From Lentisphaerota bacterium (lineage in GTDB: Bacteria > Verrucomicrobiota > Lentisphaeria > Oligosphaerales > Oligosphaeraceae), in contig JAAZIZ010000195.1 of NCBI GenBank assembly GCA_012800565.1, positions 1 through 6,070 on the forward strand: a stretch of 6,070 nt of DNA, written 5' to 3'. Under the pieces are notes generated by a model. It saw nothing but the letters and a program-made list of their open reading frames with translations, searched no databases and had not been told where the DNA came from. Positions within the stretch are counted from its first letter, which is position 1. Each line of letters begins with the position of its first letter. Below are positions 1-6,070 of this stretch, one piece after another. Made by a program: the position numbers and the translations under genes.

Positions 1-1416
1 GATGGCGGCTGGGGCTGGTTCAGCGGCTGGGGTGAGACTTCCTCGCCGTATTTTACCGCTCTGGTCGTGCACGGGCTGCTGCTGAGCCGGCAATGTCAGC
101 TGCCGGTGCCCCCGCAAGTATTGCAGCGCGGCCTGGAATGGCTGCAAGCTTATCAGCAGGAGACCTTGCGCTGCCTGCAGCTGCCTCCGAAGCAGTACAG
201 GCACAAGCCGCACGCTGATGATCTTGATGCACTCGTTTTTCAGGTACTCGCAGTGGCCCGCGAAGAGCAGTACTACCAGGAGCACATGGCGGCGCTGCTG
301 TTCCGCGATAAAAAGCATCTGAGCCCTTACAGCAAAGCCTTGTTCGCACTGGCAGAGTGGGAGCGCCTGCAACTGCCTGGAACACAAGAGAGCAGTGCAC
401 CACAAACACAGCGTCTCCAGGAGCTGCTGCGCAATCTGCGGCAGTTCGTGCAGAGTGATGACGAGAACCAGACCGCCTGGCTCAATCTCGGCCCGGGGAA
501 TTTCTGGTGGTGCTGGCATGGCGATGAGATTGAGACCCAGGCTGCTTTCCTGAAACTGCTGTGCCGCACAGGCGAAGGGCAGGGTGAATTGAGCCGTGGC
601 CTGGTGAAATATCTGCTGCATAACCGCAAACACGGTAAATACTGGCGCTCTACCCGGAGCACCGCCGCAGTGCTGGAGGCATTCAGTGTGTTTCTGGAAG
701 CCAGCGGCGAGGGACGCAGCGAGCTTGAGGTCGAGTTGCTCCTCAACGGCCGGACTTTGGCCCAGGAACGCTATTCGCCCCAGAATATCTTCACCGCCAG
801 GAACCGCTTCCTGGTGCCGGCAGAAGATTTGCCGCCAGGTGAGCAGGTGCTGAAAATCCGCAAAAACGGCTCTGGACCGCTGTATTTCAATGCCTATCTG
901 CAGTATTTCAGTCAGCAGGATTTCATCCCTGCAGCCGGGCTTGAGGTGAAAGTCCAGCGCGGAACTTACCGGCTGATTCGCGAAGATGAGCAGAGCAGCA
1001 CCGCTGCGGCCGGCGGCCGGGCTCAGAGTGTCCGCCGCGAACGCTACCGGCGGGAGCTGCTGCCGCCCCGGGCAGTGGTGCAGTCCGGTGAGCTGCTTGA
1101 GATCGAGATGCTCCTGGAAAGCAAAAACGACTACGAATACATGCTGCTGGAAGACCATAAGGCCGCATGCTGTGAAGCATTGGAGCTGCGCAGCGGATAT
1201 GGCGACAACAGCCTGAACGCATACCAGGAATTCCGAGATGACCGGGTGGCGATGTTCATACCGCTGCTGCCTCGGGGAAAGCATACCCTCAGCTATCGCC
1301 TGCGCGTCGAAGCCAGCGGCGAATTCTCAGCCTTGCCGACCAAGCTGACCGGATTTTATGCCCCGGAATTACAGGCCAACGCCGAGGAACAGAAAATCAG
1401 CGTCGAATCGGAGTGA
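1..1416 (+). CDS. Alpha-2-macroglobulin family protein, C-terminal part (5' end outside window)
   Basis: Reading frame 1 is open from the first base to a TGA at 1414-1416, giving about 471 residues with the true start upstream. The first residues (DGGWGWFSGWGETSSPY) match the helical thioester-domain (TED) repeats of bacterial alpha-2-macroglobulins. Further family signatures follow: a WWCW...EIET stretch at window residues 169-179 and an LLHNRKHGKYWRSTRSTA segment around 205-222, the end of the TED. The rest is beta-rich: a YMLLEDHKAACCEALE segment and then RVAMFIPLLPRGKHTLSYRLR...PTKLTGFYAPEL, which correspond to the C-terminal MG10/receptor-binding-like domain. Family members are large periplasmic or lipoprotein protease traps of about 1500-2000 residues, so roughly a quarter to a third is seen. 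The thioester CxEQ motif and any signal peptide would lie upstream, so whether it is a thioester trap or a YfaS-like form cannot be decided. No pbpC-like gene, the usual partner in proteobacteria, follows. The family call is secure; the exact role is inferred. Confidence 0.9.
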   Translation, partial: DGGWGWFSGWGETSSPYFTALVVHGLLLSRQCQLPVPPQVLQRGLEWLQAYQQETLRCLQLPPKQYRHKPHADDLDALVFQVLAVAREEQYYQEHMAALLFRDKKHLSPYSKALFALAEWERLQLPGTQESSAPQTQRLQELLRNLRQFVQSDDENQTAWLNLGPGNFWWCWHGDEIETQAAFLKLLCRTGEGQGELSRGLVKYLLHNRKHGKYWRSTRSTAAVLEAFSVFLEASGEGRSELEVELLLNGRTLAQERYSPQNIFTARNRFLVPAEDLPPGEQVLKIRKNGSGPLYFNAYLQYFSQQDFIPAAGLEVKVQRGTYRLIREDEQSSTAAAGGRAQSVRRERYRRELLPPRAVVQSGELLEIEMLLESKNDYEYMLLEDHKAACCEALELRSGYGDNSLNAYQEFRDDRVAMFIPLLPRGKHTLSYRLRVEASGEFSALPTKLTGFYAPELQANAEEQKISVESE

Positions 1417-1419
1417 AAA

Positions 1420-1447
1420 GCGTCCGGCAAGATATAATCCGGAGCGC
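1420..1447 (+). other. Small imperfect hairpin just after the alpha-2-macroglobulin stop
   Basis: TCCGG at 1423-1427 pairs with CCGGA at 1439-1443. The stem extends by GCG (1420-1422) with CGC (1445-1447) around a single bulged G at 1444, and the loop is 11 nt. It begins four bases after the upstream stop codon, where a terminator would be expected, but no run of T follows directly (the next bases are TAAAACC). It is at best a weak or factor-assisted terminator. Its loop contains the TATAAT listed separately, so it may be chance. Confidence 0.25.
1433..1438 (+). promoter_or_regulatory. Possible -10 element (TATAAT) upstream of the tetR-type gene
   Basis: A perfect TATAAT hexamer lies 96 bp upstream of the regulator's ATG, in the only sizeable non-coding gap before the efflux operon. 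No convincing TTGACA-like -35 element sits 16-18 bp upstream (that position overlaps the end of the preceding gene and reads GGAGTG or similar), and there is no extended TGn. A transcript from here would have a leader of about 90 nt. This is a candidate only; a start nearer the gene is equally possible. Confidence 0.3.
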
Positions 1448-1485
1448 TAAAACCACAGCCGATAAAAATACACGGTTTTTCAGCC

Positions 1486-1517
1486 AATATTCAAGCTTAT
1501 TCAAATATTTGTTTGAA
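1486..1517 (+). promoter_or_regulatory. Candidate operator: repeated TATTCAA half-sites and TTCAAA/TTTGAA inverted repeat
   Basis: TATTCAA occurs twice, at 1488-1494 and 1498-1504, exactly 10 bp apart (one helical turn). The second copy leads into a perfect 10-bp palindrome CAAATATTTG (1502-1511) and into an 18-bp inverted repeat with arms TTCAAA (1500-1505) and TTTGAA (1512-1517). The site ends 17 bp before the regulator's ATG. TetR-family dimers typically bind inverted repeats in their own promoter region, so position and symmetry fit an autoregulatory operator. AT-rich sequence produces such symmetry easily, so the assignment is inference. Confidence 0.4.
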
Positions 1518-1534
1518 AACAGCGTTTTGTAAAT

Positions 1535-2236
1535 ATGCAATCTGAAAATGATCATACTGACTGTCGGGGCAGGAGCGCGATTCGCGAGCGTTTATTGCTG
1601 TCTGGCTTGCAGCTGTTTGCCACGCAGGGCTATAGTAGCACGACAGTGCGTGAGATATGTGCCTTGGCGAAGAGCAATATCGCGGCGGTGAATTATCACT
1701 TTGGTGGCAAGGCTCATTTTTACCTTGCGGTCAAGGCTTATGCCCGCAGTCGTCGTCAGGATTTGGTGCGGCGCTGCTGGGACTTGTCCAGTTCTTCGCC
1801 CTGGGCTGCGCTTCGTCTGCATATCGGCATTCTTTTGGACAGCACTTATGACAGTGTGCAGTCGCAGGTCAACTGGATTTTGCTGCGTGAGCTTCTGGAT
1901 GGCTCTCCGGTGCATCTGGAGTGCAGTTCTCCGGCTGAGCAGTCTGCGCAGCGTCGTGAGTATGAAGAGAATCTGGTCCGCTTGCTGAGCTCCCTGCTGC
2001 AGGATGCCGCCAGTCAGGAGAACATCAATCTGCTGCGTTACACCTACTACAGTATCTGTATGTTTTTGCCCATCCATACCCACTGCGAGGAAAAACTCCT
2101 CCGCGGGCAGGGTCGTTTTGCCTTGAAAACCACTGATAAAGAATCATTGACCGAGTATATCTTCTCCATAGTCAAACGCACGGTTGAGGATATGCGGAAA
2201 AAATCAGCGCTGCTGTCAACGAAGGGAAATATCTGA
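1535..2236 (+). CDS. TetR/AcrR-family transcriptional regulator, CerR/CecR-like
   Basis: This 233-residue protein has an N-terminal TetR DNA-binding domain: IRERLLLSGLQLFATQGYSSTTVREIC (about 16-42) runs into the recognition region NIAAVNYHFGGKAHFY (48-63). The NIAAVNYHFGGK wording resembles the CerR/CecR (DUF1956) branch more than classic TetR. The C-terminal half is a helical ligand-binding and dimerisation domain, including LLRELLDGSP (about 115-125) and a hydrophobic segment near the end; its ligand cannot be read from sequence. The start is well bounded: an in-frame TGA lies at 1514-1516 and ATG 1535 is the first start after it, although no Shine-Dalgarno sequence precedes it. It is the first gene of the efflux cluster and its stop overlaps the next start by one base. 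The likely role is a repressor of its own operon, released by a pump substrate; the sign of regulation is inferred. The TetR call is very secure, the subfamily moderately so. Confidence 0.92.
   Translation: MQSENDHTDCRGRSAIRERLLLSGLQLFATQGYSSTTVREICALAKSNIAAVNYHFGGKAHFYLAVKAYARSRRQDLVRRCWDLSSSSPWAALRLHIGILLDSTYDSVQSQVNWILLRELLDGSPVHLECSSPAEQSAQRREYEENLVRLLSSLLQDAASQENINLLRYTYYSICMFLPIHTHCEEKLLRGQGRFALKTTDKESLTEYIFSIVKRTVEDMRKKSALLSTKGNI
2221..2227 (+). promoter_or_regulatory. Ribosome binding site for the TolC-family gene
   Basis: GAAGGGA, inside the last codons of the regulator gene, ends 8 bp before ATG 2236. This is ordinary Shine-Dalgarno spacing. It supports choosing 2236, which forms a TGATG stop-start overlap with the regulator, over the internal ATG at 2287. 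Confidence 0.45.
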
Positions 2237-3606
2237 TGGCCGATTATTCCACCAACTATCATTTTAAGCGCCGGCATTCTGCCGGGATGCTTGTCAAATC
2301 CATCCTGACTGCCGCCGCGTTGTGTATGTCTCTGCCGCTGCCGGCGGCGGAAAAATCTATCTGGACTCTGCCCGGGGTGAAGAAGATGGCCCTGCAGAAC
2401 AATCCCAATATGTACGAGGTCAAGGCCCGGATCGACAGTGCGGCTGCAGAGGTCGCCCGGGCGAAATCCGCCTACTGGCCCAGTCTGGACCTAGGCGGCT
2501 CGGTGCAACGCAATCGCTCCCGGGCCACCCGGCCAGCCCGGGATTATGACAACAATACCGAGTACTCTCTGGGGCTGGAACTGTCCTGGACTGTGTTTGA
2601 CGGTTTTCAGCGCAAATTTGAGCGCCTGATTGCTGAATTCGGCCTGGAGTCCGCAGGTGCAGCGGAACGAGAAGCACAGCGTCTGCTGCTGCAGGCCACC
2701 TCAGCGGCATTCCTGAGTGCTTTGCGGGCTCAGGACGGCATGGCCATTGCCAAGGAAGATGCCGCTTTCAACCGCATCCTCCTGGATGATGCCCGCAAGC
2801 GTAAGGATGGAGGGGTGGCGACCTTGAGCGAGGTGCTGAATTTCGAACTGCAGGTCGGCAATGCGGAGGTGGATTTCATTGCTGCCGAGCAGCAATGGAA
2901 AGTAGCCATCATTGCTTTGGGAGCATTGCTGGCGGTCAGCCGCGATGCACTTTGGGAGGATGTTGAACTGCAGCCTCCGCAGGCACCGCAGAATTTGGCG
3001 CTGGAGCAGTCTGAGCTGCTGGCATTCGCTCGTCAGCACCGCCCTGATCTGCAGATCGCGGAATATAATATCGCGATGGCTGATGCTGCCATTGCGGCGG
3101 CACGCAGCAGCTGGTACCCGCGGGTGGATTTCTTTGCCGATTACGGTTTCACCCGGCAGGATTCCCTGCATTTCAACCAGAATTATGACCGCGAGGTGTA
3201 CTTTGGCCTGGCAGCTACCTGGAATATCTTCAATGGTTTTCGGACGTCTGCCTTATTGGCCCGGGCTCAGGCAGAACGTGAGGCATTTATGAAAGTCCGC
3301 GACGAACTGCTGTTGCGCCTGGAGGCGCAAATCCGGCAGAATTATCTGGCTTTGGAGTCCAGCCAGCGACAGCTGGCCCTGCAGGAGAATATCCTGGCCA
3401 CGGCCAAGAAAATCCGTGATTTGGTGCATCATGAATATCTGGGCGGAACAGCTACCATCACCCGCCTGAATGAGGTCCAAAGCGATGTCACCATCAGCGC
3501 TTCCGCCCGTTCCAAAGCCTACATCCAGGTTTTCTATAACCTTGAGGAACTGCTGGCCAGTTCGGGAAAAATCACCGAGCAGGATTTCCTGGAAGGGGCA
3601 GATTGA
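2236..3606 (+). CDS. TolC-family outer-membrane efflux channel
   Basis: This 456-residue protein is the outer-membrane exit duct of a tripartite pump; a trimer forms a beta-barrel and a long periplasmic helical tunnel. A signal peptide is visible: basic KRR at 11-13 and K21, hydrophobic core SILTAAALCMSLPLP (22-36), and a probable cleavage after AA at 37-38. The cysteine at 30 does not fit a lipobox. The mature protein shows the two OEP repeats of the family. Repeat one has NNPNM (55-59), YWP (80-82) and WTVFDGF; repeat two has HRPDL (268-272), WYP (293-295) and WNIFNGF. Each is followed by long Ala/Glu/Arg-rich helices. Length is typical. ATG 2236 is supported by the Shine-Dalgarno sequence and the one-base overlap, but leaves a 17-residue hydrophilic lead before M18 (2287), which would alone give a standard signal peptide; that alternative remains open. 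Adaptor and permease genes follow in the same direction, so it belongs to an RND pump. Confidence 0.93.
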   Translation: MADYSTNYHFKRRHSAGMLVKSILTAAALCMSLPLPAAEKSIWTLPGVKKMALQNNPNMYEVKARIDSAAAEVARAKSAYWPSLDLGGSVQRNRSRATRPARDYDNNTEYSLGLELSWTVFDGFQRKFERLIAEFGLESAGAAEREAQRLLLQATSAAFLSALRAQDGMAIAKEDAAFNRILLDDARKRKDGGVATLSEVLNFELQVGNAEVDFIAAEQQWKVAIIALGALLAVSRDALWEDVELQPPQAPQNLALEQSELLAFARQHRPDLQIAEYNIAMADAAIAAARSSWYPRVDFFADYGFTRQDSLHFNQNYDREVYFGLAATWNIFNGFRTSALLARAQAEREAFMKVRDELLLRLEAQIRQNYLALESSQRQLALQENILATAKKIRDLVHHEYLGGTATITRLNEVQSDVTISASARSKAYIQVFYNLEELLASSGKITEQDFLEGAD

Positions 3607-3665
3607 GATAGGCGTGCGGCTGACTGCAGCTGCAGAGATGTTTATTGCTCAAGTTTTTACCAATA

Positions 3666-3671
3666 TAAGGG
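3666..3671 (+). promoter_or_regulatory. Ribosome binding site that decides the adaptor start
   Basis: TAAGGG abuts the first in-frame ATG (3672) with no spacer, which would be unusable for that start, and stands 12 bp before the second in-frame ATG (3684). The spacing is slightly long but workable, so 3684 is preferred. Confidence 0.4.
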
Positions 3672-3683
3672 ATGCATGGTTTT

Positions 3684-5075
3684 ATGAAGAACAAAATCAG
3701 AGTTGTATTGACCATCCTGGTAGTCCTGGGCATCTTGGGCGGCAGCGTCTGGGGAATGCTCACAGTGCAGGAGAGGCATAAGGAAAGACAGAAACAGAAG
3801 GCTGGTACGCGGGACTTGGCGGTGACAGTGCAGACCGGTAAGGTGGGACGGGACCGCATTGATGAAGTCCTGACCTTCAATGGCGATGTCCAGGCCATGC
3901 AGACGGTCTCCATTCAGCCGAAAATTTCCGGACGATTGCAGAGTCTGTCTTTGGACGGTCAGACACTGGTGGAAGAGGGCATGATGGTCAGCAAAGGCCA
4001 GCAAATAGCCCAGATTGACGATCGGGAATTGCTGGCGGCCTTGGCCAACGCCAAAGCTGCGCTGGCAATTGCCAAAGCCGATATTGCCAGCCAGGAAGCC
4101 TGCCTGCTTAATGCCCGGGCGGCAGCAGAACAGCAAAGCGCCAGTCTGAGCAGCGCCCAGGCGAGCACCGCGTCGGCTCAAGTGGCCTATGCTGACAAGG
4201 AACGCGAACTGCTGCGCCAGAAAACCTTGTTCGAAAAGCAAGCTGCTACTCAGCAGGTCTATGACCAGGCTCAGACCGCTTTTGCTCAAGCTGAGGCGGA
4301 GCTGAACCGGGCCCGGGCCAGCGAACAGGCGGTTGCAGCACAGGTCCGGGCAGCTGAGGCTGCCATCCAGCAGACGCTGGCCAATGTCGAGCGCAGCAAA
4401 GCCTCGGTGCTGCAGGCAGAGGCGGCCTTGCAGCTGGCGGAGGTGAATTTTTCCGAGACCAAGTTATATGCTCCGATGGATGGTGTGATCAGCGCGAAAC
4501 ACATTGATCCCGGGGCGATGGTATCTCCGACCACTCCGATTGTGACTATCTTGTCGATAGAGGAAGTGAAAGTGCTGTTATCGGTGCCGGTGAATCATCT
4601 TTCACGCCTGCAACCGGGCCAAACACGGGCACGGTTGCGCACAATCTCACTGCCAGGAGAAGTGACTGAATGCCAAGTTGATAAGATTTATCCGGCGGTG
4701 TCGCTGGATACCCGCACCGCCCAGGTGGAATTGCGCATCCCGAACCGCCGGGATGCCTACGGGAACTACAAATTGAAGCCCGGCATGTATGTGACTGCGG
4801 AAATTCTGATCGAGACTCGTGAGGACGTCATTGCCATCGACAGCGCCTTGCCGATCCGCAATCTTGAGCGGCAGATCGTCTATCTGGTCAAGAATGACAA
4901 TACTGTGCAGGCCGTGGACGTGAAACTGGGGACACGCTTCGGCGACCGGGTCGAGGTTCTGGAGGGTCTGCAGGAAGGTGACCAGATTGTGATCGTCGGT
5001 CAGCATCGCCTGACTGATGGAGCAGCAATCAAAGTCCTGGCGGGGAATCGAATGGAGATGCGGGAAAGCAATTGA
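3684..5075 (+). CDS. RND efflux periplasmic adaptor subunit (membrane fusion protein, HlyD/AcrA type)
   Basis: This is a 463-residue protein (467 if ATG 3672 is used). The N-terminus is KNKIR followed by a hydrophobic segment VVLTILVVLGILGGSVWGML (7-26), an uncleaved inner-membrane anchor or signal sequence; it has no lipobox cysteine. The first biotin/lipoyl-like half domain is at about 75-110 (KISGRLQSL, LVEEGMMVSKGQQIAQID). A long Ala/Gln/Glu-rich alpha-hairpin coiled coil runs from about 115 to 255. The second lipoyl half contains LYAPMDGVISAKHIDPGAMV (261-280). A beta-barrel and a membrane-proximal domain close the protein, ending in the typical GLQEGDQIVIVGQHRLTDGA. Adaptors of this family join the inner-membrane transporter to the TolC duct. 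It lies 77 bp after the TolC gene and 73 bp before the permease, so the three probably form one complex. The hairpin is longer than that of AcrA/MexA as I recall them. Confidence 0.93.
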   Translation: MKNKIRVVLTILVVLGILGGSVWGMLTVQERHKERQKQKAGTRDLAVTVQTGKVGRDRIDEVLTFNGDVQAMQTVSIQPKISGRLQSLSLDGQTLVEEGMMVSKGQQIAQIDDRELLAALANAKAALAIAKADIASQEACLLNARAAAEQQSASLSSAQASTASAQVAYADKERELLRQKTLFEKQAATQQVYDQAQTAFAQAEAELNRARASEQAVAAQVRAAEAAIQQTLANVERSKASVLQAEAALQLAEVNFSETKLYAPMDGVISAKHIDPGAMVSPTTPIVTILSIEEVKVLLSVPVNHLSRLQPGQTRARLRTISLPGEVTECQVDKIYPAVSLDTRTAQVELRIPNRRDAYGNYKLKPGMYVTAEILIETREDVIAIDSALPIRNLERQIVYLVKNDNTVQAVDVKLGTRFGDRVEVLEGLQEGDQIVIVGQHRLTDGAAIKVLAGNRMEMRESN

Positions 5076-5148
5076 TGGGCCTCTTCCCTGCAACCAATTC
5101 CCGCTCTCCTGGCGGAAATATTATTAGCCCTAACACACTGCATAAATT

Positions 5149-6070
5149 ATGAAATTACCGGAATTTGGTGTTAACCGTCCTGTCGCCACGGCGATGCTTT
5201 TTCTGTCGGTTCTGACCTTGGGCATAATCTGTTTCACCAAGCTTGGCATCGACTTGGCACCCGAGATTGAGCCCACCCGGGTCACGGTGATGACATCCTG
5301 GGAGGGTGCGTCCTGCGAGGACGTGGAAAACAAGGTCACCCGGGTGTTGGAGAAACGCCTGGGCTCAGTTTCTAACCTGGACGAAATCCGTTCCACTACC
5401 TCCGAGGGCCGTTCGGTCATCTCCTGCCAGTTTGCCTGGGGAACCAATATTGACGAAGCCTGCAACGATATCCGTTCCAAGGTTGATACTGCCAAAAACA
5501 GTCTGCCTGACGACGTAGATACTCCGGTGATCTACAAGTTCGATACTGCCGATATGCCGATTATGCTGATTGGCGTGACGGCACGGGAGAGCATCGAAAA
5601 ACTCTATGAGATAATTGATGACGAAGTCTTTCAGCCTCTGCAGCGCCTGGAGGGCGTAGGTTCGGTTGACGCATTCGGCGGCCTGAAGCGCCAGATCAAT
5701 GTCACGCTGTCGCGCGAGCGCCTGGCCGGGTATGGCCTGACCTTGAGCGATATTGAGAGTGCGATTGCCAATGAGAACAAGACTCTGCCGGCCGGCAACC
5801 TGAAGATCGGCATCATCGAATACACTATCCGGGTGCTGGGAGAATATGTCGATCCGGAGCAAATCCGGGAGATTCCCCTGCTGCAGAAAGATGGCGCCAT
5901 TGTCCGCTTGAAAGATGTTGCCGAAATCCGGGACTACTTCAAGGAGGTTACCCAATTCGTTGAGACCATGGGACGCGACGGCATGATGATGATCGTGCAG
6001 AAGCGCACCGGTGCCAATACCGTAGCCGTCTGTGAGGCGGTGCGTGCCGAACTTAAACGCCTGGAAAGAA
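5149..6070 (+). CDS. RND efflux permease (AcrB/HAE1-like), N-terminal part (3' end outside window)
   Basis: The frame is open from ATG 5149 to the window end, 307 complete codons of a protein that is usually about 1000-1050 residues. The N-terminus has the family layout: short cytoplasmic start KLPEFGVNRPVA, then TM1 TAMLFLSVLTLGIICF (about 14-29). The porter domain follows with LGIDLAPEIEPTRVTV, the WEGASCEDVENKVTRVLE motif and LPDDVDTPVIYKFD. The second porter region includes LEGVGSVDAFGGLKRQINV and, near the window edge, MMMIVQKRTGANTV. These features suit the HAE1/multidrug type better than the metal-exporting CusA type, but the substrate cannot be read here. The proton-relay aspartates of TM4 lie beyond the edge. 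An in-frame TAA at 5143-5145 fixes 5149 as the first ATG, and the N-terminus matches the family, yet no Shine-Dalgarno sequence precedes it. It is the energy-coupling part of the pump encoded with the two genes before it. Confidence 0.94.
   Translation, partial: MKLPEFGVNRPVATAMLFLSVLTLGIICFTKLGIDLAPEIEPTRVTVMTSWEGASCEDVENKVTRVLEKRLGSVSNLDEIRSTTSEGRSVISCQFAWGTNIDEACNDIRSKVDTAKNSLPDDVDTPVIYKFDTADMPIMLIGVTARESIEKLYEIIDDEVFQPLQRLEGVGSVDAFGGLKRQINVTLSRERLAGYGLTLSDIESAIANENKTLPAGNLKIGIIEYTIRVLGEYVDPEQIREIPLLQKDGAIVRLKDVAEIRDYFKEVTQFVETMGRDGMMMIVQKRTGANTVAVCEAVRAELKRLER

Noticed and set aside
53..746. Antisense open frames opposite the alpha-2-macroglobulin gene (118 and 139 codons)
   Set aside because: The + strand frame carries clear family motifs across the whole stretch. 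The antisense products are Arg/Ser/Ala-rich low-information sequences.
3624..3635. Perfect 12-bp palindrome CTGCAGCTGCAG between the channel and adaptor genes
   Set aside because: A palindrome of this size is expected about once or twice by chance in 6 kb, and CTGCAG is frequent throughout this window because CTG and CAG are favoured codons. It has no T-run after it and no relation to a start.
3645..3669. Promoter-like TTGCTC and TATAAG before the adaptor gene
   Set aside because: The spacer is only 13 bp and the hexamers are poor; the gap is better explained as an intra-operon leader with a ribosome site.
3657..4289. 210-codon open frame on the - strand opposite the adaptor gene, and the 196-codon frame at 5365-5955 opposite the permease
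   Set aside because: Both are antisense to genes with unmistakable family motifs. Their translations show no recognisable domain, and long antisense frames are expected opposite GC-rich codons with biased third positions.
5101..5126. Possible terminator in the adaptor-permease gap (CCGC/GCGG stem followed by AAATATTATTA)
   Set aside because: The stem has only 4 bp with a 7-nt loop and no T-run. Termination between two subunits of the same pump would also make little sense.
1..6070. Search by eye for CRISPR repeats, tRNA or rRNA genes, insertion sequences, riboswitches or a novel system
   Set aside because: No regularly spaced repeats, cloverleaf-like sequences, transposase motifs or terminal inverted repeats were seen. 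The window is nearly filled by five genes with known family assignments.

Overview
The window reads as the chromosome of a Gram-negative (two-membrane) bacterium of moderate-to-high GC, mid-50s percent by eye. All five genes lie on the + strand. The envelope-spanning pump and the bacterial alpha-2-macroglobulin require an outer membrane and periplasm. The protein flavour (a CerR/CecR-like TetR regulator followed by TolC, HlyD and RND genes, next to a large alpha-2-macroglobulin) recalls the PVC group, perhaps Lentisphaerota. That placement is a weak impression; no rRNA or marker gene is present to test it.

Layout: positions 1-1416 hold the last ~471 residues of an alpha-2-macroglobulin family protein whose start lies upstream of the window. 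A 118-bp AT-richer gap (1417-1534) follows, carrying a -10-like TATAAT, a small hairpin and a cluster of repeated and inverted TTCAA/TTGAA half-sites that could be a regulator operator. From 1535 to the window end there is a four-gene cluster: a TetR-type regulator (1535-2236), a TolC-family outer-membrane channel (2236-3606, overlapping the regulator stop by one base), a HlyD/AcrA-type periplasmic adaptor (3684-5075) and the first 307 codons of an RND inner-membrane permease (5149 onward, running off the window).

How they work together: the last three genes supply the three parts of one proton-driven efflux pump. The RND permease captures substrate in the inner membrane and periplasm, the adaptor bridges with a long coiled-coil hairpin, and the TolC channel opens through the outer membrane. 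The TetR protein as first gene of the cluster is most simply a ligand-responsive autorepressor of the whole operon. The alpha-2-macroglobulin is probably a separate transcription unit.

The region looks like a conventional regulated RND efflux operon. I found no evidence of an undescribed system; the points worth a second look concern regulation, start sites and adaptor length.
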